Source: Planctomycetaceae bacterium | GTDB taxonomy: Bacteria > Planctomycetota > SZUA-567 | Length of the DNA stretch: 39,590 nt | NCBI GenBank assembly: GCA_021203245.1 | Contig: JAJQBO010000183.1 | Span: 1-39,590, forward strand | Reading direction: 5' to 3' | In this document: positions 32,183 through 39,590 of the stretch, piece after piece | How positions within the stretch are numbered: position 1 is the stretch's first letter | Layout: each line of letters opens with the position of its first letter | Notes under the pieces: generated by a model | Databases searched by the model: none | Told to the model about the DNA's origin: nothing | The model's input: only the letters and a program-made list of their open reading frames with translations | Position numbers and translations under genes: made by a program

Positions 32183-33667
32183 ATGGAGCAATCACACCGC
32201 TGGAAATTATTGGAAGATCTTCCTGTAGGTTGGGAAACGTGGGAGAATCAGGAACTTTCCAATTTAACAAAAATATGGTTGAAACAACACGAGCGTCTGA
32301 AAGATTCCGAGGCATTACGAACTTTCAATGATATGTTAAGTCGAAGATGGGCCATCGAAACAGGTATTATCGAAAACATTTATACCCTCGACAGAGGTGT
32401 AACTATGATGTTGGTAGAACATGGTTTCGATGCGTCTCTCATTGGCCATGCTGATACAGATATACCTCCAGAAAAGTTAATAGAAATTGTAAGTGCACAT
32501 CAAGATTCTCTGAACGGATTATTTTCTTTTGTCAATGGGGAAAGAGAATTTTCGACCCACTATATTTGCGAATTACACCAACAGCTACTCTCTACACAAT
32601 CTTATGTTCGAGCAAAAACTCCAGATGGTAAAATTATCGAAAGAGAGCTTACTGTCGGAGCGTACAAAAAAATGCCGAACAACCCTTTTGTCCTTGGAAA
32701 GGGTCTCCATGAATATTGCCCCCCTATACAAGTACAATCCGAAATGGAACGGCTCGTCAAATTGCACCTTGCTCATGAGGAGAAGGGGATCCCGCCAGAA
32801 ATCGCCTCTGCGTGGTTACATCATCGCTTTACCCAAATCCATCCCTTCGAGGATGGTAATGGTAGAGTTGCGAGAGCTATTGCGTCATTGGTTTTTATTA
32901 AGAAAGGGTTATTCCCACTCTTAATCACCAGAGATGACAGGCATAAATACCTTGATGCATTAGGTGAAGCAGACCTGGGAAACCTCGGACCACTTGTGGA
33001 TTTATTTGGTTTAATTCAACGAAGAAGTCTCTTACAAGCTTTAAGCATTTCAGAAGATGTACTCGCTGGCAGAAGGTCAATTCGCGGTATTATTGCGGCT
33101 GCCGGAGAGCAGCTCTTTGCTCGCCGGCAGGAGGAGCGTAATACGCAAATGCGAAATCTTTCTGCTGTTATTGAATCCCTTACTGAGTTAGCTCGTCAAA
33201 GACTGGATGACCTTGCAGTAGAAATGAAAGAAACATTAGGTAAATTTGAGCCCAACTTTTTCGCTCGCGCCGATTCATGCGGCCCTGGTGGTGAAAAAAG
33301 ACATTACTTTACCAGACAAATAATTTCAATTGCCAAACATTATGACTATTTCGCAAACTTTAAAGATGCGGCTAGTTGGGCGCGGCTGATCATCACATCA
33401 CCAGAGAAATATCGATTAATTATTTCTTTCCATGGTGTTGGGCAAAGATTCTCTGGAGCTGGCGTGTGTATAGCCTTCTGGGAACAAGAATCTACAGATA
33501 ACGATGGCGATCATGATTTCGTTGCGCTTGATAAGCCAAGTATGCTGATGGATGAACCTTTTCAATTCTCATGCTTATCAAATATTCAGGAGGTACGTCA
33601 ACCCTTTTTACACTGGCTTGAAAATGTTGTAACACTTGGATTGGGAATGTGGCAGCGGCAGCTCTAG
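32183..33667 (+). CDS. Fic-domain AMPylase-type protein with N-terminal inhibitory helix
   Basis: Fic proteins transfer AMP or related groups to proteins. The 494-residue protein has the full active-site motif HPFEDGNGRVAR (H220 to R231) and an N-terminal inhibitory helix TGIIEN (60-65), which fits (S/T)xxxE(G/N) of class II Fic proteins. An autoinhibited AMPylase is therefore expected. The C-terminal 200 residues are unfamiliar. The base composition is clearly more AT-rich than anywhere else in the window, and the gene abuts the 3' end of a tRNA. Both suggest horizontal transfer. No antitoxin gene is adjacent. The target is unknown. Confidence 0.9.
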   Translation: MEQSHRWKLLEDLPVGWETWENQELSNLTKIWLKQHERLKDSEALRTFNDMLSRRWAIETGIIENIYTLDRGVTMMLVEHGFDASLIGHADTDIPPEKLIEIVSAHQDSLNGLFSFVNGEREFSTHYICELHQQLLSTQSYVRAKTPDGKIIERELTVGAYKKMPNNPFVLGKGLHEYCPPIQVQSEMERLVKLHLAHEEKGIPPEIASAWLHHRFTQIHPFEDGNGRVARAIASLVFIKKGLFPLLITRDDRHKYLDALGEADLGNLGPLVDLFGLIQRRSLLQALSISEDVLAGRRSIRGIIAAAGEQLFARRQEERNTQMRNLSAVIESLTELARQRLDDLAVEMKETLGKFEPNFFARADSCGPGGEKRHYFTRQIISIAKHYDYFANFKDAASWARLIITSPEKYRLIISFHGVGQRFSGAGVCIAFWEQESTDNDGDHDFVALDKPSMLMDEPFQFSCLSNIQEVRQPFLHWLENVVTLGLGMWQRQL

Positions 33668-33712
33668 GTGAAAATTCCAGAAAAACTCTTCAAACACCTA
33701 ATGCCTTACATT

Positions 33713-33747
33713 AAAACCGCAACATCCTGTATTTCAGGATGCTGCGG
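33713..33747 (-). terminator. Intrinsic terminator of tRNA-Pro
   Basis: CCGCA and CATCCTG pair with CAGGATG and TGCGG around TATTT. On the minus strand TTTT follows the stem (33713-33716), 11 bp after the tRNA end. It may also stop fic transcripts coming from the left. Confidence 0.85.
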
Positions 33748-33757
33748 TAATTATATC

Positions 33758-33834
<77 letters not shown>

Positions 33835-33876
33835 ATTGATTGTGGTGGCTGCCCGGCCAAGGCCGGGGAATGTCAC

Positions 33877-33904
33877 AGCATACATAACCGATGACGCTTG
33901 TCAA
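33877..33904 (-). promoter_or_regulatory. tRNA-Pro promoter
   Basis: On the minus strand -35 TTGACA (33899-33904), a 16-nt spacer and -10 TATGCT (33877-33882) lie about 40 bp before the tRNA. Confidence 0.75.
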
Positions 33905-33989
33905 GTTCTCTCTCGTCCCGAATGTGAAAACCGCGCGTCCCGGTTTCCCGTTGCCGTGCCCGTGCCCATACCTACGCCTCCCGCCCTGC

Positions 33990-36002
33990 TTAATAATCCT
34001 TCGGAGCGGGAAGCGCCTTCATCTGCCTGCCGCCGCCCGAGAGGGCTTGCTGCGCGGCGTCGGCGTAGCCGCCACCGATGTGACCGTTCCCGCGCGCGCC
34101 GGAGTGGAGCGTCGGGACGCTCCGCCGGCCGATGATTATCTGCAGGACGCCGGAAAGCTGATCGATCTGTTCCATCAAATTGCCTGACCGATCGTTCAGG
34201 TTGACGCTGGCCTGGGCGTTGGCTTCGGCGTGGCGGGCGTTCTCCTGGTTGACCTGGTCGATCTGCGAAATCGACTGGCTTATCTGCTCCATCCCCATGG
34301 TCTGCTCGCCGGTGGCAGCGTCGATTTCCTCGATCATCTTGGTGATGCGATCGGTCGTTTCGGCGATCCGGTGGAAAAGCTCCTCGATCTCCTGGGTGAT
34401 GACAGCGCCGTTGTTGATCCGTTCCACCGTGCCGGTGATCAGGCTCGACGTGTCCTGCACCGCCTGGGCGGAACGCTGGGCCAGGTTGCGGACCTCGTCG
34501 GCGACAACCGCAAACCCCTTGCCCGCCTCGCCGGCGCGTGCCGCCTCGACCGCCGCGTTCAGGGCGAGGAGGTTGGTCTGGAAGGCGATTTCCTCAATCG
34601 TGCGGAGGATGTGGGAAATCTTTTCCGACGAATCCTTGATCTCCGCCATCGCCTCCGACATCCGCCCTACCGCCACGGTCGAATTGCTGATCTGCTCGGC
34701 GTTGGACTTCATCTCGGTATCGGCGTACTTGGCGTTGTCGAGGTTTCTCCTGGCCATGGAGGTGATCTCCTCAATGGCGGCCGAAGTCTCCTCCAGCGAC
34801 GACGCCTGGTTGCTCGACCCTTCGGAAAGGGATCGGGAACTGGTGGCGACGCCGTCCGCCTCCATCGCCACCTCGTTGGCGTCGGACGACAACGACGCGA
34901 TGACCCGCGTGAGGGGCGCGGTAAGCTGACGGCGGACGGTAAAGTAAAGCCCGACCATCACCACCACGCCGATGGCGAGGGCGGCTGTTGCCAGCCCCTG
35001 CATGGTGCGGACGCCGGCCGCGCCCTGGCTGACGGCGGCGGCGACGTTTGTATTCATGTTCCGCTTGTTCTCGTCGACGAGCGCGCCGACCGATGCGAGC
35101 GTATTGGCGCGCAGCTCGCGCATCGGGCCCATAATAAAATCCTCCGCATCGCGGAACAGGGCGCGGGAACGGTCGACTTCGTCCAGGATCTGCTGGAAGG
35201 TGGCGATAACCTCGCGGGCGGCGGCGATATGTTCGAGATAACGCGCGCCGATGGCGTCGGCGTTCTCTTCAAGATCCTCCCGAATGAGGCGCTGGACTTC
35301 GGCGGCGCTCCGGTGGAACTCGCGGTGCGGTTCGACCATCGCGTCCATGGCTTTGCGCAGGGCCGGATTGCGGCTGAAGAGTTCCTGGCCCGAATCGAAC
35401 CGTTCGCGCCATTTGCCAAAGGCGCACAGGTTGTCCGCCGGCGAGATGTCGGCGCCGATGCTTTCCCGCGCCGTGATCATTTCGCCCAGCCTGCCGACAA
35501 GCTGGAAGTGGTCGCCGCGATACTGCTGGATATTGGCGAGAAGCTGATCAGGATTCAGGATGGTGGTGGCTTCATAGGCCGCGATCTTGCCCATACCGGT
35601 GTCGACGCCCTGGTTCCACTCCTTGAGCGCGGTTGCGATGGAGCGCCACTGCGCCTGGATCGACTCCCAGCCGTTCACTTCGCGCACGCCTGCCTCCAGA
35701 ACCGCGTCGATCGATTTGGCGATGCGGTCGGTTTCTGCCTTCCCCGTCTCGAGGTCGCGCGTCTGGGACTCACGGGCCTCCATCGGCAGGCTGTTGTTCA
35801 GGAGCGTCCGCTGGATAACGGTGATGACCTGCAGGTTCTGCGCGAGATCAGACAGGCGGTCGTCGGCGTTCATCTCGTATTGGACAATGCGTCCGAGGGC
35901 GTTGTCGACCTGACTGACGGTCCTCCATCCCATCGCACCCGCGAACACCGCAATGGCAATCATGACAATGAATGCAGCATAAATCTTGTTGATGAGGCTC
36001 AT
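33990..36002 (-). CDS. Methyl-accepting chemotaxis protein with periplasmic CZB zinc-binding domain
   Basis: This 670-residue chemoreceptor has TM1 (about 7-25), a periplasmic helical domain (26-336), TM2 (337-355), a HAMP-like linker and a cytoplasmic signalling domain with the hairpin tip [20 protein letters not shown] near 471-490. In the periplasmic part H165-xx-L, C193-A-F-G-K-W198 and H226-xxx-H230 fit the published CZB (chemoreceptor zinc-binding) motif in order and spacing. CZB domains usually lie in the cytoplasm, so a periplasmic one is unusual. I chose ATG 36002 (AAGG upstream); the 20 extra residues from 36062 lack a ribosome binding site and precede TM1. It would sense zinc or an oxidant outside the inner membrane. 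Confidence 0.9.
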   Translation of the reverse strand: MSLINKIYAAFIVMIAIAVFAGAMGWRTVSQVDNALGRIVQYEMNADDRLSDLAQNLQVITVIQRTLLNNSLPMEARESQTRDLETGKAETDRIAKSIDAVLEAGVREVNGWESIQAQWRSIATALKEWNQGVDTGMGKIAAYEATTILNPDQLLANIQQYRGDHFQLVGRLGEMITARESIGADISPADNLCAFGKWRERFDSGQELFSRNPALRKAMDAMVEPHREFHRSAAEVQRLIREDLEENADAIGARYLEHIAAAREVIATFQQILDEVDRSRALFRDAEDFIMGPMRELRANTLASVGALVDENKRNMNTNVAAAVSQGAAGVRTMQGLATAALAIGVVVMVGLYFTVRRQLTAPLTRVIASLSSDANEVAMEADGVATSSRSLSEGSSNQASSLEETSAAIEEITSMARRNLDNAKYADTEMKSNAEQISNSTVAVGRMSEAMAEIKDSSEKISHILRTIEEIAFQTNLLALNAAVEAARAGEAGKGFAVVADEVRNLAQRSAQAVQDTSSLITGTVERINNGAVITQEIEELFHRIAETTDRITKMIEEIDAATGEQTMGMEQISQSISQIDQVNQENARHAEANAQASVNLNDRSGNLMEQIDQLSGVLQIIIGRRSVPTLHSGARGNGHIGGGYADAAQQALSGGGRQMKALPAPKDY

Positions 36003-36122
36003 GAGAGTACCTTCTGTCGATGCTTCCACGGCGTCTGCTTTGGATGCGGTAAGTGCTGCCATTACTCGGCAAAAATAGAGAGATACTTGTTGAGTGGCAT
36101 ATTTTGTCGATCAACATTAATG

Positions 36123-36151
36123 ATTATACTGTCTCTGAGTGGTTTTTTCCA
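36123..36151 (-). promoter_or_regulatory. Predicted promoter of the chemoreceptor gene
   Basis: On the minus strand a perfect -10 TATAAT (36123-36128), 17 nt and a weak -35 TGGAAA (36146-36151) lie about 120 bp before the ATG. The surrounding 36063-36250 is AT-rich and holds no gene. A flagellar sigma28 promoter is not seen. Confidence 0.5.
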
Positions 36152-36448
36152 TACAATTCCTATCGTATACGCTTTTTGCATATGCCCATAACCAATAGAA
36201 TGATAAATAATTATAAAAACTTTTCCGACTTCCGGCTCGGCACGTCATAATTAATGTATTCATTACATGACGTCGCTGGTTTTCCCGGATTTTTCCTGCG
36301 CCAAATCCTGGTCATCCTGGACAAAATGGAGACCGTGGCTTTTTGCTTTCGCGCCGAACACGATCCGCCGATTCATGGTAAACCGTGGCCAGGACGATCC
36401 GGCGCTGGCAATCCGCCTCGCCGCGTCCCGGAATTTACCGCTTTAGAC

Positions 36449-36477
36449 TTGACTTCCGGGGCGGTTACGGCACAATT
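36449..36477 (+). promoter_or_regulatory. Predicted rnpA promoter
   Basis: -35 TTGACT (36449-36454), a 17-nt spacer and ACAATT (36472-36477) lie about 60 bp upstream of rnpA. The stretch 36251-36448 has no gene I recognise; rpmH, the usual neighbour upstream, is absent. Confidence 0.5.
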
Positions 36478-36535
36478 TATTCTGCGTTATTTGCGGCCGG
36501 ACCGTTGTGGACGGACGCGCGTTCGGGTATTGCCA

Positions 36536-36907
36536 ATGCAGAACCTACCACGAGAGCGGCGCTTGCGCGGCAGAGAGCGCATGGGCGAACTATTCGCCGA
36601 AGGACGCCACGCCGCTTCGGGGACGGTATTGGTGCGCGCGCTCCCCGCGCCGGAAGGCAGAGGCCGGATGGCAGCAATTGCGGGGAAAAAACTGGGTGGC
36701 GCGGTGGAACGGAACCGGATGCGGAGGCGTCTGCGGGCCGCATACCGCCTCTCCCGCGACAAATTGCCCGCCGGCTGGGATTTCGCCCTGGTGGCGCGAA
36801 GGGGGTTGTTGGAGGCAACGTGGCCGAAACTGGTCCAGGACATCGAGAACGCGGCGCGGAAGGCGGTCGCCACTTCTGGCCGCCCCCCGTCCAGCCCCCG
36901 CCGGTAG
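36536..36907 (+). CDS. rnpA: Ribonuclease P protein component
   Basis: RnpA is the protein partner of RNase P, which trims the 5' ends of tRNA precursors. The 123-residue length is normal. LPRERRLRGRERMGELFAEG near the start and the RNR motif KKLGGAVERNRMRRRLRAAYRL (about residues 59-80) identify the family. The start at 36536 gives the usual N-terminus but has a weak Shine-Dalgarno. It overlaps yidD downstream by up to 88 bp. No rpmH (L34) is found upstream, unlike the common dnaA-side rpmH-rnpA order. Confidence 0.92.
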   Translation: MQNLPRERRLRGRERMGELFAEGRHAASGTVLVRALPAPEGRGRMAAIAGKKLGGAVERNRMRRRLRAAYRLSRDKLPAGWDFALVARRGLLEATWPKLVQDIENAARKAVATSGRPPSSPRR

Positions 36908-37197
36908 ATTTTTGCAAAAGGCCCCTGTCCTGGCTGGCAATCGCCTGGATCCGCTGCTACCAGCGCAGCCTCAGCCGCCTGTGGCCCAACGCCTGCATCT
37001 ACCACCCCAGTTGCAGCAACTATATGATCCACGTCATCACCGCCCGCGGTCTGATTCGGGGCGGCCTGTTGGGGACGTGGCGGATTGTCCGCTGCCATCC
37101 CTTTGCCGAAGGCGGATACGACCCGCCGCCCGGCTATGAAGAAGCATGCGCCGCCGCCGATGCCGAAGACCGCGCAGCCGCCGGCGACACAGTCTGA
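36820..37197 (+). CDS. yidD: Membrane protein insertion efficiency factor
   Basis: YidD helps YidC insert membrane proteins at the inner face of the membrane. The core is unmistakable: WIRCYQRSLSRLWPNACIYHPSCSNYMIHVITARG and RIVRCHPFAEGGYDPPPG. There is no ATG near the usual start (before CKRPLSWLAI). The first sound start in frame is GTG 36820, with GGAGG 4 nt before it, which puts a 28-residue Pro/Gly-rich leader on the protein and overlaps rnpA by 88 bp. A CTG start near 36925 is the alternative. The total is 125 residues from the GTG. It belongs to rnpA-yidD-yidC. Confidence 0.88.
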   Translation: MAETGPGHRERGAEGGRHFWPPPVQPPPVDFCKRPLSWLAIAWIRCYQRSLSRLWPNACIYHPSCSNYMIHVITARGLIRGGLLGTWRIVRCHPFAEGGYDPPPGYEEACAAADAEDRAAAGDTV

Positions 37198-37252
37198 TGG
37201 GAGACCCAGACCAGGCCGCGTCCCTCGGCGCTCCGGGGCACGACGATCTTCC

Positions 37253-37279
37253 GCATTGCCGTCGGCGGCAATGCGTTTT
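37253..37279 (+). terminator. Terminator-like hairpin between yidD and yidC
   Basis: A perfect GCATTGCCG/CGGCAATGC stem with a four-nt loop is followed by GTTTTG, 30 bp before the yidC start. It could end or attenuate the rnpA-yidD transcript, leaving yidC partly independent. Confidence 0.7.
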
Positions 37280-37308
37280 GTATACGCTGAACAAGACAGG
37301 TATCCGAC

Positions 37309-39297
37309 GTGAACGATCCAAAACAACGATTCTTGCTGATGCTGGCCCTGGGCCTGACATTCCTCCTCGTCATGCAGTACATGTTCCCGCCGCCGCCTCC
37401 CGCCGCCGCGCCGGAAGTGCAGCACACCGACCGGCCCATGGTCCCGCAGACCGCCCCCGGAGCCATTGCCCCGGACGTCCCGGCCGAGGCCAGGCAGTTC
37501 AACCCGGAAGAGGATTATCTCGTCACCGTTACCGTCGGCCCTGAAGGCAGGAACGCCCACGGCTACCAGGCCACTTTCTCCACGGTCGGCGGCGGCATGG
37601 CCAATTACCAGTTGCTCGGCTATTACCGCGTGCCGATGGATTATTCGCCCGAAAACCGGATGATCCTCCTGGACCGCCTTGCCCAGGGACGCGACAGCCT
37701 GCGCATCGACACCGTCACCTACGGCGCGACCCGGCAGGAACTGCGCACCACCTCCATGCGGGAGGCCCGGTACGAACTGGTGGAAATCCCCTCCTTCGCC
37801 ACCGTGACGCCCGAACCCGAAAACGTCCGCCAGGGCGACAGCCTCGTCTTCCGCACCGTGGTCGGCGATTGGGAAGTGCTTCGCACCTACCGCTTCCCCG
37901 CCGAAGGCGCGGGCGCCGACTTCACCATCACCTCCGACATCGAATGGCGCAACCTCGCCGACGGCAACCGGCTCCTGTCCTACAGCCTCGTCGGCCCGGC
38001 CGGCATGCTCGCCGACGACGATTCCCCGAACTTCGGCGCGATCAATTTCATGAGCGCCCGCCAGCCATCGCCCGCTTCCGAAGGCGTGGAAATCAAGCGG
38101 AAAGTCATCGCCGACCTCACCAAGGCGACCAACATGGCCGACCGCGACAACCGCGGCCAACTGGCCTGGGTCGGTACGAAGAACCGGTTCTTTACCACCC
38201 TGATGACCACTTCCGCATCCTCCCTGACCGACTCGAACGGCGCGACGCGGATGCTCTTCCCCGGCAGCCCGTCCCTGATACCCGACGCCAAGGACATCCG
38301 GGACAACCTGAAGAACCAGCCCCACGTCACCACTTCGGTCGGCGAAGTTGCCGCCTTCCCGGAAATCAGCCTCACCGTCGAACCCGGCACCATCGCCCCC
38401 GGCGAGACCTACAGCGGCCGTTATCTGCTCTACGCCGGCCCGGCCGTCGACGCCTATATGGCGATGGCGGACGAGCGCCTCGGCGGGGTGGTGTCCTATA
38501 CCGTCAGCTATTTCGACTTTATCAGCCGCTGGCTGGTGCAGCTTCTCACCTTCTTCGACGGCATCCTCGGCAACTACGGCCTGGCCATCATCGCCGTCAC
38601 CATTATCATCAAGCTGATCCTGCATCCCTTGAACCGCAAGTCGTTCATCTCGATGAACCGGATGTCGTCCCTCGCGCCGATGATGAAGGAAATCCAGAAA
38701 AAGTACGCAAACGACCGCGCCAAGATGCAGCAGGAGATGAACAAGTTTTACAAGGACCACGGCGTGAGCATGGCCGGCGGCTGCCTGCCCATCTTTATCC
38801 AGCTTCCCATCTTCTTCGCCCTGTACGGCGCGTTTTCGCAGGGATTTTCCATGCGCCACGCCGCCTTCCTCGCGCCGTGGATCAAGGACCTGTCCAAGCC
38901 GGACAGCATCTACGACCTGGGCACGCAGATTCCGCTCCTCGGCTCGAGCCATATCAGCCTGTTGCCCATCCTCTACTTTGTCCTGCAATACATCCAGATG
39001 AGCCTGCAGCCGAAGCCGAACGATCCGCAACAGGCGCAGCAGCAGAAGATCATGAAGATCATGCCGCTGATGTTCGTCTTTATCTTCTACTCGATGCCGG
39101 CCGGTTTGGTGCTCTACTTCACCGTCTCGGCCCTGTGCGGCGTCGCCGAAAACTGGCATATGCGCAAGGCCGTCCTGCCGAAGCTCGGCCTCGGCGGCAC
39201 GCCCGCCGCAACCGAGGCGGCCGCGACCTCCGCCGCCGCCGGCAAGGGCGCGGCGCAGATTCCGTCGGAAGCGGGCAAGAAAAAACGGAAGCGGTAG
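37309..39297 (+). CDS. yidC: Membrane protein insertase YidC
   Basis: YidC inserts and folds inner-membrane proteins with or without Sec. The 662-residue Gram-negative type has TM1 (about 7-24), a large periplasmic beta domain (about 50-390) and the C-terminal insertase core with NYGLAIIAVTIIIKLILHPL, SMAGGCLPIFIQLPIFFALYG and MPLMFVFIFYSMPAGLVLYFTVS. The end is Ala-rich and finishes KKKRKR, a basic tail that could contact the ribosome. The start is GTG 37309 with ACAGG upstream. It is longer than E. coli YidC (548) because of a larger periplasmic domain and tail. Confidence 0.96.
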   Translation: MNDPKQRFLLMLALGLTFLLVMQYMFPPPPPAAAPEVQHTDRPMVPQTAPGAIAPDVPAEARQFNPEEDYLVTVTVGPEGRNAHGYQATFSTVGGGMANYQLLGYYRVPMDYSPENRMILLDRLAQGRDSLRIDTVTYGATRQELRTTSMREARYELVEIPSFATVTPEPENVRQGDSLVFRTVVGDWEVLRTYRFPAEGAGADFTITSDIEWRNLADGNRLLSYSLVGPAGMLADDDSPNFGAINFMSARQPSPASEGVEIKRKVIADLTKATNMADRDNRGQLAWVGTKNRFFTTLMTTSASSLTDSNGATRMLFPGSPSLIPDAKDIRDNLKNQPHVTTSVGEVAAFPEISLTVEPGTIAPGETYSGRYLLYAGPAVDAYMAMADERLGGVVSYTVSYFDFISRWLVQLLTFFDGILGNYGLAIIAVTIIIKLILHPLNRKSFISMNRMSSLAPMMKEIQKKYANDRAKMQQEMNKFYKDHGVSMAGGCLPIFIQLPIFFALYGAFSQGFSMRHAAFLAPWIKDLSKPDSIYDLGTQIPLLGSSHISLLPILYFVLQYIQMSLQPKPNDPQQAQQQKIMKIMPLMFVFIFYSMPAGLVLYFTVSALCGVAENWHMRKAVLPKLGLGGTPAATEAAATSAAAGKGAAQIPSEAGKKKRKR

Positions 39298-39326
39298 TCC
39301 GGGTATCGTCCTACGATTCCGTTGCG

Positions 39327-39353
39327 ATGGGGGGCGTATTGCCCCCCATTTTG
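39327..39353 (+). terminator. Intrinsic terminator of yidC
   Basis: A perfect ATGGGGGGC/GCCCCCCAT stem with loop GTATT is followed by TTTT, 30 bp after the yidC stop. Confidence 0.88.
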
Positions 39354-39406
39354 GATCAGGGCCGTCGAAACATTGTTTTACGAAAAAACGGGCGCTCTCC
39401 TCACCA

Positions 39407-39590
39407 CGTCACCCCGGCGTCAGAACGTTCATCAGCGGAGAAAACGGGCGGTTTGGCCGGGGTCCACGAGGATGAACAGTCAATACAGGATGACTTTTAT
39501 GCGGCGACCAATTAAGTTCGGTGCCGTCATTGTTTTTCTCCGTGGACCCCGGCCGAACCGCCTGTTTTTCGCGCTGGTGGAGGTCCGCAC
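39407..39590. repeat. Nearly full copy of the long-palindrome element, cut by the window end
   Basis: The left arm begins GTCACCCCGGCGT (39408) and runs through GTTTGGCCGGGGTCCACG to GATGAACAGTCAA. The right arm begins TTAAGTTCGGTGCC (about 39512), continues GTGGACCCCGGCCGAAC and reaches GGTGGAGGTCCGCAC at the end of the window, where GCCGGGGTGAC would be expected next. This copy and the one at 4380 show the complete structure. Confidence 0.82.

Noticed and set aside
32183-33667. Fic-based toxin-antitoxin pair
   Set aside because: No small antitoxin gene is adjacent; the inhibitory helix is within the same protein, as in class II Fic.
36487-39159. A long open frame antisense to rnpA-yidD-yidC
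   Set aside because: Its His/Asp/Arg-rich composition is typical of frames opposite GC-rich genes, and no family features are visible.

Overview
The window is 39.6 kb of GC-rich bacterial DNA that is densely coding apart from a few repeat-filled gaps. CMP-KDO synthetase, a lipoprotein, periplasmic binding proteins and a transmembrane chemoreceptor point to a motile or chemotactic Gram-negative cell with an LPS-type outer membrane. Rubrerythrin with a PerR/Fur-type regulator and a hydrogenase-related membrane complex suggest an anaerobe or microaerophile. I cannot assign a phylum from the sequence alone.

Layout. (1) 0.3-4.3 kb: a GntP-type permease, an FGGY sugar kinase and an exported MetX-like alpha/beta hydrolase, all on +. 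(2) 4.4-12.7 kb: kdsB, a five-gene operon for an energy-converting hydrogenase-related (Ehr) membrane complex (HyfB, C, E, F and G-like), and a peptidoglycan-binding lipoprotein, all on -. The HyfG-like subunit has lost both NiFe cysteine pairs, and no small subunit or ferredoxin gene is present. (3) 13.2-14.4 kb: a MalY/PatB-type PLP lyase. (4) 14.7-24.3 kb: a complete-looking autoinducer-2 (AI-2) locus. lsrR-lsrK run leftward, followed by a cupin gene and an NTF2-fold gene; lsrA-C-D-B-F run rightward from a divergent control region. lsrG is absent, and lsrA and lsrD each carry a frameshift. (5) 24.6-26.1 kb: perR-rbr and a small DUF1232 gene. (6) 26.3-31.9 kb: a TRAP transporter (dctP-Q-M) with an IolO-like sugar epimerase, a frameshifted zinc alcohol dehydrogenase and a GntR/FCD regulator, probably a sugar-acid catabolic operon. 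It is preceded by five 11-bp direct repeats. (7) 32.2-33.8 kb: an AT-rich Fic protein gene next to the 3' end of tRNA-Pro(CGG), which looks horizontally acquired. (8) 34.0-36.0 kb: a chemoreceptor with an exact zinc-binding CZB motif in its periplasmic domain. (9) 36.5-39.3 kb: rnpA-yidD-yidC.

At least five gaps contain full or half copies of a long-palindrome dispersed element of about 180 bp, with arms that begin GTCACCCCGGCG. One copy appears to supply the C-terminal codons of lsrA. A second dispersed repeat, with a CCCCCGCG/CGCGGGGG hairpin, occurs twice.

The most interesting points are the AI-2 operon lacking lsrG but carrying a cupin and an NTF2-fold gene, the Ehr complex lacking its small subunit, the periplasmic CZB receptor, the phased 11-bp repeats, and the palindromic element family. 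Three of the transport or catabolic genes (lsrA, lsrD and the dehydrogenase) are frameshifted by different kinds of change. That means either recent gene decay or local sequence errors; the sequence alone cannot tell which.
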